A DNA stretch of 64,000 nt, taken from NCBI GenBank assembly GCA_947176765.1, contig CAMWRX010000001.1, positions 44,789 to 108,788 on the forward strand. The letters run 5' to 3'. The notes under the pieces were generated by a model that saw only the letters and a program-made list of their open reading frames with translations, had not been told where the DNA came from and did not search any database. Of the stretch, positions 36,757-46,500 are shown one piece after another (position 1 is the first letter of the stretch; each line of letters opens with the position of its first letter). Source of the DNA: an uncultured bacterium (GTDB taxonomy: Bacteria; Bacillota; Clostridia; Oscillospirales; Oscillospiraceae). The translations under genes and the position numbers were made by a program.

Positions 36757-37494
36757 ATGAGCGAGTTGAAATACAAGCGCGTGCTGCTGAAGGTGAGCGG
36801 CGAGGCGCTGGGCGGCGAAGCTGGCCGGGGTCTGGACTTCGACGTGATTGAAAAGGTGTGCGACGTGGTGGCCCGCTGCGCCGGGGAAGGCGTCCAGGTG
36901 GGCATCGTGGTGGGCGGCGGAAATTTCTGGCGTGGGCTGAAGGACGGCAAAGGGATGAGCAACCGCACCCGGGCCGATCACATGGGGATGCTGGCCACTT
37001 CCATCAACTGCCTGGCTCTGGCTGATGTGCTGGAAAACAAGGGGGTTGATGTGCGGGTGCAGACCGCCATTGAGATGAAGTCCATCGCTGAGCCGTATAT
37101 CCGCTCACGGGCTGTCCGGCATCTGGAGAAGGGCAGGGTGGTCATCTTCGGCTGCGGCACCGGCAGTCCCTTCTTTTCCACCGACACCGCTGCGGTGCTC
37201 CGGGCGGCGGAGATTAACGCGGACATTATTCTGCTGGCCAAGAATGTGGACGGCGTGTACAGTGCAGACCCGGTGAAGGATCCAAATGCAGTGAAGTATG
37301 ACAGCATCACATACGATGACGTGCTGGCCCAGCGCCTGGGTGTGATGGACTCCACCGCCACGTCCCTGTGCATGGACAACAACATCCCCATTATCCTCTT
37401 CGCGCTGAAAGACCCGGAGAACATCCTCCGTGTGGTACACGGGGAGAAAATAGGTACAATTGTGAAAGACATAGGAGGAAACGATTATGACTGA
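36757..37494 (+). CDS. pyrH: UMP kinase
   Basis: Phosphorylates UMP to UDP. 245 residues of the amino-acid-kinase fold: [20 protein letters not shown] (residues 6-25), [12 protein letters not shown] near 53, and [16 protein letters not shown] near 165. ATG 36757 gives 9-nt spacing from GGGAGAGG; an in-frame ATG at 36748 would abut the site. It overlaps frr by 8 bp. Confidence 0.97.
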   Translation: MSELKYKRVLLKVSGEALGGEAGRGLDFDVIEKVCDVVARCAGEGVQVGIVVGGGNFWRGLKDGKGMSNRTRADHMGMLATSINCLALADVLENKGVDVRVQTAIEMKSIAEPYIRSRAVRHLEKGRVVIFGCGTGSPFFSTDTAAVLRAAEINADIILLAKNVDGVYSADPVKDPNAVKYDSITYDDVLAQRLGVMDSTATSLCMDNNIPIILFALKDPENILRVVHGEKIGTIVKDIGGNDYD

Positions 37495-38041
37495 TTTCTG
37501 CAAGACCTACGATGAAAAAATGGGAAAGACCATTGAAGTGGTGAAGGGGGACTTTGCCAGCGTCCGGGCAGGCCGGGCCAACGCCGGCGTGTTAGACCGC
37601 CTCCAGGTGGAATATTACGGAACTCCCACCCCCATCCAGCAGGTGGCCAGCATTTCCACCCCCGATCCCCGCACCCTCCAGATCCAGCCCTGGGACGGCA
37701 GCATCCTCAAGGCCATCGAAAAAGCCATCCAGACCTCCGATCTGGGCATCAATCCCCAGAATGACGGGCGTGTGATCCGGCTGGCCTTTCCCCAGCTCAC
37801 TGAGGAGCGCCGTGTGGAGCTGACCAAGCAAGTGCGGAAGTACGGGGAGAACGGCAAGGTGGCCATCCGCAATATCCGCCGGGACGCCATGGACGCACTC
37901 AAGTCCATGGAAAAGAAGTCGGAGATTACCGAGGATGACCGCAAGCAGATTGAAAAGGAACTTCAGGATCTGACGGACAAGCGCTGCAAGGAGATCGACA
38001 CGCTCACCGCCGCCAAGGAAAAGGAACTGATGGCGGTCTAA
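37487..38041 (+). CDS. frr: ribosome recycling factor
   Basis: Releases ribosomes from mRNA after termination, with EF-G. 184 residues with [20 protein letters not shown] near 29, [20 protein letters not shown] near 72 and the C-terminal helix of domain I. It starts 8 bp before the end of pyrH with GGAGGAAACGATT upstream. The pyrH-frr pair is nearly universal. Confidence 0.98.
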   Translation: MTDFCKTYDEKMGKTIEVVKGDFASVRAGRANAGVLDRLQVEYYGTPTPIQQVASISTPDPRTLQIQPWDGSILKAIEKAIQTSDLGINPQNDGRVIRLAFPQLTEERRVELTKQVRKYGENGKVAIRNIRRDAMDALKSMEKKSEITEDDRKQIEKELQDLTDKRCKEIDTLTAAKEKELMAV

Positions 38042-38055
38042 TTGCGGCTTTCAGC

Positions 38056-38087
38056 GCATACAAGGGGGGCGCGCCCCCCTTGTATGC
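38056..38087. repeat. 32-bp perfect palindrome between frr and uppS
   Basis: GCATACAAGGGGGGCG (38056-38071) is followed directly by its exact complement (38072-38087), with an AscI-type GGCGCGCC centre. In RNA it folds to a hairpin with a minimal loop; the downstream TGTTTGGG is a poor T tract. Confidence 0.85.
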
Positions 38088-38151
38088 TGTTTGGGCCTTA
38101 TGAGCTGGTTCTTTTTTGTCAACACTATCAATAAAGTTAGGATGGGTGTGT

Positions 38152-38898
38152 ATGGCTTTCTTTCGCCGCAGGCCCCCTCGGGCGCCTCAAGTGGATCTGG
38201 AGCATCTGCCCCGCCATGTGGCTATCATCATGGACGGTAACGGCCGCTGGGCCAAAAACCGCGGTCTGCCCCGGAAAGCGGGCCACGCCGCCGGGGCGGA
38301 GACTTTCCGTACCATTGCTACCTTTGCCAAGGAGCTGGGACTGGAGTATCTGACGGTATACGCGTTTTCCACCGAGAATTGGAAACGTCCCGCCGACGAG
38401 GTGGCGTCCATCATGAACCTGCTGGAGAAATATCTCCACGAGGCCATTGAGACCATGGCCCGCGACAAGGTGAAGATGGCGTTTTTTGGAGATTTGTCCC
38501 CGCTGGCGCCCCATCTCCAGGCCCTTTGCCGGGAGACAGAGGAGATTTCCAAAGGATATGACGGCTGCCAGGTAAATATCTGCCTGAACTATGGGGGACG
38601 GGACGAGCTGATCCGGGCGGCAAAGGCATTTGCCCTGGACTGCGCGGAAGGAAGGGCAGACCCATCCCACCTGACAGAGGATGCCTTTGGCGGCTACCTC
38701 TATTCCGCCGGTGTGCCGGATCCGGATCTGATCATCCGGCCCAGCGGCGAGGTACGTATTTCTAATTTTTTGCTGTGGCAGTCCGCTTATGCGGAATTCT
38801 ATTTTACCGATGTACTCTGGCCGGACTTTACAAAAGATGAGCTGCTGCGGGCGCTGGCGGCCTATCAGGGCCGTTCCCGCCGGTATGGAGGTGTGTGA
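38152..38898 (+). CDS. uppS: isoprenyl transferase (undecaprenyl diphosphate synthase)
   Basis: A cis-prenyltransferase making the C55 carrier for cell-wall synthesis. 248 residues with HVAIIMDGNGRWAKNRGLPR (near 21), GLEYLTVYAFSTENWKRP near 64 and a late PDPDLIIRPSGEVRISNFLL. The start at 38152 has only a weak AGGATGG site. Part of a run with cdsA, dxr, rseP and ispG. Confidence 0.96.
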   Translation: MAFFRRRPPRAPQVDLEHLPRHVAIIMDGNGRWAKNRGLPRKAGHAAGAETFRTIATFAKELGLEYLTVYAFSTENWKRPADEVASIMNLLEKYLHEAIETMARDKVKMAFFGDLSPLAPHLQALCRETEEISKGYDGCQVNICLNYGGRDELIRAAKAFALDCAEGRADPSHLTEDAFGGYLYSAGVPDPDLIIRPSGEVRISNFLLWQSAYAEFYFTDVLWPDFTKDELLRALAAYQGRSRRYGGV

Positions 38899-38899
38899 C

Positions 38900-39736
38900 A
38901 TGGCGAAACGGATCATCGTGGCAGTCATTTTTTTGCCTCTTATGCTGGCGGTTATGCTGTTGCCGCCGTCCATCGCCTGGACGGCTGTGGTATGCTTCAT
39001 CTCCGCCGCCGCGGCCTTTGAACTGATGAGGGCCACCGGGGAGGGGAAGCTCTCTTTGCCCATGCAGACAGCGGTCCTTCTGTCCGCAGCCCTGATGCCT
39101 TTGGGAAGCTGGGCGGGGCTGGGTACGGCCTATGTGAGCCTGTTGTCCTTTGTGGTGATGGCGGTATGTTTCTGGTGCGCCATCCGGGCCTATGACGGAT
39201 ACAGCACCCCGATGGGCTTTTTCCATGTATTGGTGTGTCTGTTCGGCGGTGTGGTCATCCCGCTGTCGCTGTCCGCGCTGGTGGAGCTGCGGTGCATGGA
39301 GCGGGGGAAGTACCTGGTGCTACTGGCGGTGCTGCTGACCTTTGCTACTGACGCGGGGGCTTACTTCGCCGGGGTGTTTTTGGGCAAGCACAGGGGGATC
39401 ACCAAGGTCAGTCCCAACAAAAGTGTTGAGGGTTACATCGGCGGCTTTATCTCCGGGGCCGTGTTCGCCGTCCTCTATGGCCTGGTGGCCGGCAAAATCG
39501 CGGGGGAGGGTGTCAACCTGCTTCCGCTGGCCCTGTGCGGTCTGTGTGGAGCCTTGGCCACCGAGGTGGGCGATCTGGCATTCTCCTTTATCAAGCGGCA
39601 GTACGGTGTGAAGGACTACGGTCATCTCCTGCCTGGCCACGGCGGAATGCTGGATCGGTTTGACAGTATGATTTTCTGCGGGCCGGTGGTACTGTTCATC
39701 GTGCGGTGCCTGCCGGTGTTTGAGGTTTTGCAATGA
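38900..39736 (+). CDS. cdsA: phosphatidate cytidylyltransferase
   Basis: Makes CDP-diacylglycerol from phosphatidate and CTP in the membrane. 278 residues with about eight hydrophobic segments and the C-terminal signature KRQYGVKDYGHLLPGHGGML, then DRFDSMIF. The start at 38900 follows ATGGAGGTGTG and lies 1 bp after the uppS stop; its end overlaps dxr by 4 bp. Confidence 0.96.
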   Translation: MAKRIIVAVIFLPLMLAVMLLPPSIAWTAVVCFISAAAAFELMRATGEGKLSLPMQTAVLLSAALMPLGSWAGLGTAYVSLLSFVVMAVCFWCAIRAYDGYSTPMGFFHVLVCLFGGVVIPLSLSALVELRCMERGKYLVLLAVLLTFATDAGAYFAGVFLGKHRGITKVSPNKSVEGYIGGFISGAVFAVLYGLVAGKIAGEGVNLLPLALCGLCGALATEVGDLAFSFIKRQYGVKDYGHLLPGHGGMLDRFDSMIFCGPVVLFIVRCLPVFEVLQ

Positions 39737-40881
39737 AAAGGACGCTCTCCATTTTAGGCTCCAGCGGTTCCATTGGGCAGCAGACCTTAAAGGTTGCGGA
39801 GGTATGTGGCTACGAAGTAGCCGCAATTACAGTGAACAAAAGCGTGGAGCTGGCCGAGGCCCAGGCCCGGCAGTTCCGCCCCCGGCTGGTGGTGGCGGTG
39901 GACGAAAGCGCCGCCAACCATTTGCGGATACGGCTGGCGGATACCGATACAAAGGTATTGTCGGGGCAGGATGGACTGCTGGAGGCCGCGTCCCTGCCTG
40001 AGGCGGACACGGTGGTCACCGCCATCGTGGGGGTGGCTGGTCTGCGGCCCACCCTTGCCGCCATCGACTGCGGCAAACGAATCGCCTTGGCAAATAAGGA
40101 AACCCTGGTGTGCGCCGGGGAGTTGGTGATGTCCCGCGCGCGGGAGCGCGGGGCGGAGATTGTTCCCGTGGACTCGGAGCATTCCGCCATTTTCCAATGC
40201 CTGCAAGGGTGTAAAAACCGCGGCGAGGTGCGCAGACTTATCATTACCGCATCCGGCGGCCCGTTCTATGGAAAGAGCCGTAAAGAACTTTCCCTTGTCA
40301 CTAAAGAGCAGGCGCTGAAGCACCCCAACTGGGCGATGGGGGCGAAAATCACGATCGATTCCGCCACCTTAATGAATAAGGGATTGGAGTTCATTGAGGC
40401 CATGCGTCTATATTTGATGCCCCCTGAGCGCATTCAGATCGTGGTGCACCGGGAGAGCATCGTCCACTCGCTGGTGGAGTTTGAGGATGGGGCGATCCTG
40501 GCCCAGCTGGGCAGCGCGGATATGTGCCTGCCCATCCAGTATGCCCTCACCTGGCCGGAGCGGACAACCGGCCCGGCCAAGCCGCTGGATCTGCTGTCCT
40601 GCCCGCCGCTGACCTTCCAAAAGCCGGATCCGGACACCTTCCGCTGTCTTGGCCTGGCACTGGAGTGCGCGGAGCGGGGCGGCACGTCCACTGCCATCCT
40701 CAACGGCGCCAACGAGGCGGCGGTGGCCCTGTTTTTGGCGGATAAAATTGGATTTCTGGACATTCCCCGGTTGGTGGAACGGGCGCTGGATCAGGTTCCG
40801 ATGGTAGACTGCCCCACATTGGAGGACATTTTTGACGCCGACCGTGCCGCCCGCGAGGCGGCCCATCAAGCTGTGAGGTGA
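39733..40881 (+). CDS. dxr: 1-deoxy-D-xylulose-5-phosphate reductoisomerase
   Basis: Second step of the MEP isoprenoid pathway. 382 residues: the NADPH motif LGSSGSIGQQTLKV (near 7), LANKETLVCAGELV near 118, PVDSEHSAIFQCL near 145 and TIDSATLMNKGLEFIEAM near 202. The pathway's ispG lies two genes downstream. Overlaps cdsA by ATGA. Confidence 0.98.
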   Translation: MKRTLSILGSSGSIGQQTLKVAEVCGYEVAAITVNKSVELAEAQARQFRPRLVVAVDESAANHLRIRLADTDTKVLSGQDGLLEAASLPEADTVVTAIVGVAGLRPTLAAIDCGKRIALANKETLVCAGELVMSRARERGAEIVPVDSEHSAIFQCLQGCKNRGEVRRLIITASGGPFYGKSRKELSLVTKEQALKHPNWAMGAKITIDSATLMNKGLEFIEAMRLYLMPPERIQIVVHRESIVHSLVEFEDGAILAQLGSADMCLPIQYALTWPERTTGPAKPLDLLSCPPLTFQKPDPDTFRCLGLALECAERGGTSTAILNGANEAAVALFLADKIGFLDIPRLVERALDQVPMVDCPTLEDIFDADRAAREAAHQAVR

Positions 40882-40887
40882 CACATT

Positions 40888-41958
40888 TTGGCGAGATTCC
40901 TTTATATCCTGTTGGCAATCCTGCTGTTTGGCGTACTCATTGCCATCCATGAGTTCGGACATTTTTTCACCGCCAAGCTATTAAAGGTGAAAGTGAACGA
41001 GTTCGCCATCGGCATGGGCCCCGCCCTGTGGTCAAAGCGAAAAGGGGAAACCCTTTACAGCCTGCGGGCATTTCCCATTGGCGGTTACTGCGCCATGGAG
41101 GGGGAGGACGCGGACACTGGTGACCCCAGGGCCTTTGCCCGACAGAGGGGCTGGAAGAAGATCGTCATCCTGTGCGCCGGGTCGTTTATGAACTTCCTGC
41201 TTGGCTTGGTCATCACAGTGGCGCTGTTTCTGGGTGTCTCACAGGCCCGTGTGCCGGTAATTACCCAGTTTGCCGATGGTTTTCAGCATGAAGGCACAGA
41301 TGGCCTCATGCTGGGTGACCGCATTGTCAGCGTAGACGGCCACGGTATTTGGCTGTATGCTGATGTGCAGACCTACCTCTCCCGAAATGACGGCAACGGA
41401 TTGGATCTGGTGGTGGAGCGGGACGGGAAGCGGATCGTGCTGAACGATTTTCCCATGGGTCGTTACGATTATGAGTTTGAGAACGGAAAATATCACGGCT
41501 TTGGTCTTATTTTCGGTCAGGTGGATGAGTTGTCCATTCCAGAACGGATCGGCCAGGGTGTTGCCCAGACCTTCGATTTTGTACGCATCGTCTGGATGAG
41601 CCTGGGAGATCTGGTGACAGGCCGGGTAGCGGTGTCTGAGCTATCCGGGGTCATCGGTGTGGTGGACGTGGTGTCCGAGGTGGGCACTCAGTCGGAGACG
41701 GTGGCCATGGGTGTGCAGAATGTGTTCTATTTTATGGCCCTCATTGCCGTCAACCTGGCGGTCATGAATATGCTGCCCATTCCGGCGTTGGACGGCGGGC
41801 GGATCTTTTTTGTCCTGCTCAACGGCTTGCTCTACCTGGTGGCCCGGCGGCGCATCCCGGAGAAATACGAGGGCTACGTTCATGCAGGGGCGTTTGTGGT
41901 GCTGCTGGCGCTGATGGCGGTGGTGGCGCTCCACGATGTGTGGAATATTTTTGCTTAG
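40888..41958 (+). CDS. rseP: RseP-type site-2 intramembrane zinc metalloprotease
   Basis: Membrane M50 protease that trims transmembrane segments, for example of anti-sigma factors and signal peptides. 356 residues: HEFGH at 21-25, a central PDZ domain ([16 protein letters not shown]), and [15 protein letters not shown] near 290 with the third metal ligand. It starts at TTG 40888 with GTGAGGTGA upstream. A possible partner for the anti-sigma protein at 21.4 kb, though nothing ties them directly. Confidence 0.95.
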   Translation: MARFLYILLAILLFGVLIAIHEFGHFFTAKLLKVKVNEFAIGMGPALWSKRKGETLYSLRAFPIGGYCAMEGEDADTGDPRAFARQRGWKKIVILCAGSFMNFLLGLVITVALFLGVSQARVPVITQFADGFQHEGTDGLMLGDRIVSVDGHGIWLYADVQTYLSRNDGNGLDLVVERDGKRIVLNDFPMGRYDYEFENGKYHGFGLIFGQVDELSIPERIGQGVAQTFDFVRIVWMSLGDLVTGRVAVSELSGVIGVVDVVSEVGTQSETVAMGVQNVFYFMALIAVNLAVMNMLPIPALDGGRIFFVLLNGLLYLVARRRIPEKYEGYVHAGAFVVLLALMAVVALHDVWNIFA

Positions 41959-41971
41959 GCAGGTGCAGACC

Positions 41972-43009
41972 ATGACCAGACAAATCAATGCGGGTGGCGT
42001 CCTCATCGGTGGGGGCGCCCCCGTTTCCATCCAGTCCATGACCAATACACCCACTCATGATGTGGAGGCCACCCTGTCCCAGATCCGGGCGCTGGCAGCG
42101 GCGGGGTGTGATATTGTGCGGGTGGCGGTGCCTGACATGAGGGCGGCTGAAGCGGTCAGTGCGCTGAAGGCGGGCAGCCCGGTGCCGCTGGTGGCGGACA
42201 TTCACTTTGACTACCGTCTGGCCCTGGAGGCGGCGGAGCAGGGAATTGACAAGATTCGCATCAACCCCGGCAACATCGGTGCGCGGTCGCGGGTGGAGGC
42301 AGTGGCCAAAGCCTGCAAGGAGCGTGGCATCCCCATCCGGGTGGGAGTGAACGGCGGTTCCCTGGAAAAGGAGCTGCTGGCGAAATATGGCGGCCCCACC
42401 CCGGAGGCCATGGTGGAGAGCGCTTTGGGCCATATCAAATTGTTGGAGCAGCACGGGTTTGAGGACATTTGTGTATCGTTAAAGGCATCCTCGGTGCCTG
42501 TCACTATGCGGGCCTATGAGCTGATGGCGGAGCGGTACGATTACCCCTTGCATCTGGGGGTCACCGAGGCGGGCACACGAGAAATCGGCGAGCTGAAAGC
42601 GGCGGCGGGCATCGGCGGCCTGCTGGCGCTGGGTATTGGCGACACCCTGCGGGTGAGCCTCACCGCCGACCCGGTGGAGGAGGTTTATGCAGCCAAGCGG
42701 ATTCTCAAGGCCATCGGCCTGCGCCGGGAGGGGCCGGAGCTGATTGCTTGTCCTACCTGCGGCCGGACACAGATCGACTTGATCCCCATGGCCCGTCAGG
42801 TGGAGGAGCTGCTGAAAAACGTGGACAAGCCCATCACCGTGGCGGTGATGGGGTGCGTGGTCAACGGCCCCGGGGAGGCCAGCCATGCCGACGTGGGTTT
42901 GGCAGGCGGAAAAGGTGAGGGTGTGCTGTTCAAACACGGGCAGATCGTGGCAAAGGTGCCCGAGGATCAGCTTGTGCCAGGACTGATGAAACTGATCGAG
43001 ACATTATAA
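41972..43009 (+). CDS. ispG: 4-hydroxy-3-methylbut-2-en-1-yl diphosphate synthase
   Basis: A 4Fe-4S enzyme of the MEP pathway. 345 residues of the short bacterial form: [20 protein letters not shown] near 18, INPGNIG near 98, and cluster cysteines in [10 protein letters not shown] and [23 protein letters not shown] 41972 follows AGGCAGGTGCAG; an in-frame ATG at 41936 lies within rseP. Confidence 0.97.
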   Translation: MTRQINAGGVLIGGGAPVSIQSMTNTPTHDVEATLSQIRALAAAGCDIVRVAVPDMRAAEAVSALKAGSPVPLVADIHFDYRLALEAAEQGIDKIRINPGNIGARSRVEAVAKACKERGIPIRVGVNGGSLEKELLAKYGGPTPEAMVESALGHIKLLEQHGFEDICVSLKASSVPVTMRAYELMAERYDYPLHLGVTEAGTREIGELKAAAGIGGLLALGIGDTLRVSLTADPVEEVYAAKRILKAIGLRREGPELIACPTCGRTQIDLIPMARQVEELLKNVDKPITVAVMGCVVNGPGEASHADVGLAGGKGEGVLFKHGQIVAKVPEDQLVPGLMKLIETL

Positions 43010-43019
43010 GGAGAACATC

Positions 43020-43571
43020 ATGAACCATTTGGGAACACAATACATAGAGACGGGGCGGCTGATCCTGCGCCGGTTCGAGCTGTCGGATGCTCAGTCCATA
43101 TTTGACAACTGGGCGTCTGATGACGAGGTGACAAAATATCTCACCTGGCCCACCCATAGCGACGTAGCGGTGACAGAGATGCTGCTGGGGGAGTGGGTCT
43201 CCCAGTATTCGAAGGATGATTGCTACAGATGGGCAATTGTCTTAAAGGAGAATGGCCCACAGCCCATCGGGAGCATTGATGTGGTACACTGGCATGGGGA
43301 CGGGGCGGTTCCGGAAATCGGCTACTGCATGGGAAGGCGCTGGTGGCATCAGGGGGTCATGACCGAAGCCTTGGGCGCGGTCATTGATTTCCTATTTAAT
43401 CAGGTAGGTGTGGAACGGATCGAGGCCCGCCACGATGTCAACAATCCGCATTCTGGGAACGTCATGCGTAAGTGCGGCATGACGTTCGAGGAAATCCGGG
43501 AGAAGTCGGACCGAAACAACCAGGGTGTGTGCGACATGGCCTGGTATGCCATCAAGGCCAGTGACAGATAA
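43020..43571 (+). CDS. GNAT family N-acetyltransferase (RimJ/RimL-like)
   Basis: A 183-residue acetyltransferase: ETGRLILRRFELSDAQSIFD near the N-terminus, IGYCMGRRWWHQGVMTEALG (the acetyl-CoA-binding region, near 100) and ARHDVNNPHSGNVMRKCGM near 139. Its substrate is unknown; relatives acetylate protein N-termini or small molecules. ATG 43020 follows AAGGAGAAC. Inserted between ispG and polC in an otherwise conserved order. Confidence 0.9.
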   Translation: MNHLGTQYIETGRLILRRFELSDAQSIFDNWASDDEVTKYLTWPTHSDVAVTEMLLGEWVSQYSKDDCYRWAIVLKENGPQPIGSIDVVHWHGDGAVPEIGYCMGRRWWHQGVMTEALGAVIDFLFNQVGVERIEARHDVNNPHSGNVMRKCGMTFEEIREKSDRNNQGVCDMAWYAIKASDR

Positions 43572-43587
43572 GGAGCGAGACGTCACT

Positions 43588-46500
43588 ATGTCGACCTTTC
43601 AACAGACTTTTGCCAACTGCCCCTTCCCGGAAGGGGTTTTGGCTGTTTTGGGGGCATATCCCGTCCAGGTTCGGGTGCTCAAGGCCCAGCGGGCTATGGA
43701 GGTGACCGCCAGCGGGGCCGCAGTTCCTGAGGAGATCTTGATCCAGGCGGCGGATGTGCTGAAACGGGCCTTTAGCCTTAGCGTGGCTACGGTGACAGTG
43801 GACGGGCCCCAGGCCGTTGTGCCGGAGCGGCCCATACCAGCCACGGAGCAGAAAGCGTCAATACCGAAAGGGCCTGCTCTGGAGAAAGAGCCTGCGCTTT
43901 CTCCAGAGGCAAAAAAGTCCATCACTCCAACGAAACCCACGGCTTCGGAAAAGGGGCCGGATCAGGGGTTAGAAGAGCAAATGGAGGCCATGCGCCGCAA
44001 ATTGCTACGCCCGAGTTCGAATGCCTCTGCTTCCGACGGCGGAAAAAAACGGGTGAAGCAAATTTATGGCAAGATCAGCGGCAAGAAAAAGCCCATCCCT
44101 CTGGGAGAATTGGCGCTGGATATGGGCAGTGTGCTGGTGGAGGGCGAGGTATTTAACATCGAACACCGGGAGCTTACCCGCCGCAAGGCCTGGGTGGTGT
44201 GCTTTGACATTACCGACCTGACAGGCTCCATCCGGGTCACCCGCTTCCTGGAGGGGGAGGAGGCCAAGCCCATCATTGACCAGATCAAAAAGGGCCAACG
44301 GCTCCAGGTGCAGGGACGGCTGAACTTGGGCCGGTTTGACAATAATGACCTGGTGCTGGAGCCCTATGGTATCAATGAGGTGCCAAAGCCCGAGGGGCGG
44401 AAGGATACCGCCCCGGATAAGCGGGTGGAGCTGCATTTACATACCAAAATGTCCATGATGGACGCCCTATGCGACACGAAAGAGGTGGTGAAGCGGGCCA
44501 TTGAATGGGGGCACCCCGCCATCGCCATCACCGACCATGGGGTGGTGCAGTCCTTCCCGGACGCCTACAATGCCTCCGGCCGGGGGGAGAAAATCAAGAT
44601 CCTGTACGGCGTAGAGGCGTACTATCAGAACGATGTGGACGAGCAGGCGGCAGTACATGGGCCGGGAGATATGGCCCTGGACGGGGAGTTTGTGGCTTTT
44701 GACCTGGAGACCACCGGCCTGGACGCCCGTACCGATGCCATCATTGAGATCGGTGCGGTGCGTATCCGGGGCGGGGAAGTGGTGGACAAATTCGCTTCTT
44801 TTGCCCAGCCTGGGCATCCGCTCAGCGCTAAGACCGTGTCCCTCACCGGCATTACCGACGAACTGCTGAAGGGCGCGCCCGCTCCGGAGGATGCGGTGGA
44901 CGCTTTTCTGGACTGGGCGGGGGATACGCCATTGTGCGCTCATAACGCCGCCTTTGACACCGGATTCATCCGGGAATACTGCGCCCGTTCGGGGCGGCGC
45001 TTTGATCCGCTGTACTTCGATACGATGGTTCTGGCCCAGTATCTATGCCCCAAGCTGCCCAACCACAAACTGGACACGGTGGCGAACGCGTTGAAGCTTC
45101 CCCCGTTCCAGCACCACCGGGCCTATGACGACGCGGAGACCTGCGGGCTGATTCTTTCGGCGCTGATCCCAGCGTTGCGTGAGCGGGGGGTGGAGCGCGC
45201 CGCCGCCATCAATGCGGCGTTTGCGGGACAGAGGCGGGGGGGCCGGGGACGGCGCTCCGCCTACCACCTGATTATTTTGGCAAAAAACCAGGTCGGCCTG
45301 CGCAACCTTTATAAATTGGTGTCCAAGGCCCATCTGGAACATTTCAACCGCTACCCCATTACGCCAAAGTCCCTTATTGATGAGAACCGGGAGGGACTCA
45401 TCATCGGCTCCGCCTGCGAGGCGGGGGAGCTGTTCCGGGCGGTGGCGGCGGGGAAGGAGGACCGGGAGCTGGAGCGCATCGCGTCCTGGTATGACTACCT
45501 GGAGATCCAGCCCCTGTCCAACAACGCCTATATGCTCTGCTCGGACAAGGAAGGCAACCGTATCGCCCGGGATGTGGAGGATCTGAGGAACTTCAACCGC
45601 CGGGTAGCTGCCCTTGGGGAACGGTTGGGCAAGCCGGTGTGCGCCACCGGGGATGTCCATTTTATGGAGCCCGAGGACGAGGTCTACCGCCACGTGCTGC
45701 TGGCGGCCAAGGAATTCGAGGACGCCGACCAGCCCAACCCGCTTTATTTCCGAACCACCGACGAGATGCTGGAGGAGTTCTCTTATCTGGGCAAAGAAAA
45801 GGCTCACGAGGTGGTTATCGAGAATCCGAAGCTAATCGCGGACTGGTGCGACAATGTGCGCCCCCTGCCCGACGGGCTGTTTGCGCCAAAACTGGAGAAT
45901 TCCGATGGAGAATTAAAGGATTTGGTGTGGGGTAAAGCACATCGCCTTTACGGAGATAACCCGCCTCAGATCGTAGTGGATCGTATCAACGCGGAGCTGG
46001 TGGACATCATCCGCTGTAAGTATGATGTCATTTATATGTCTGCCCAGAAGCTGGTGCAAAACTCGCTGGAGCACGGTTATCTGGTGGGTTCCCGGGGATC
46101 GGTGGGATCGTCTCTGGTGGCGTTTATGTCGGGCATTACCGAGGTGAACTCCCTGCCCGCCCATTACCGCTGCCCCAAGTGCAGACACGCCGACTTTGAC
46201 TACGCCCAGGATCCTGCCCACCCCTATGGCTGCGGCGCGGATATGCCGGACATGAAATGCCCGGTCTGCGGCGCGGATTATGAGAAGGACGGCTTTAACA
46301 TCCCCTTTGAGACATTCCTGGGCTTCGGCGGCGACAAGGTGCCCGACATTGACCTGAATTTCTCCGGCGAGTACCAATCCAACGCCCATAAATACACTTT
46401 TGAGCTGTTTGGCAAGGAGCACGTATTCCGGGCGGGCACCATCGGCACTGTGGCGGAAAAGACCGCCATCGGCTACGCCAAGAAGTATCTGGAGCTGGTG

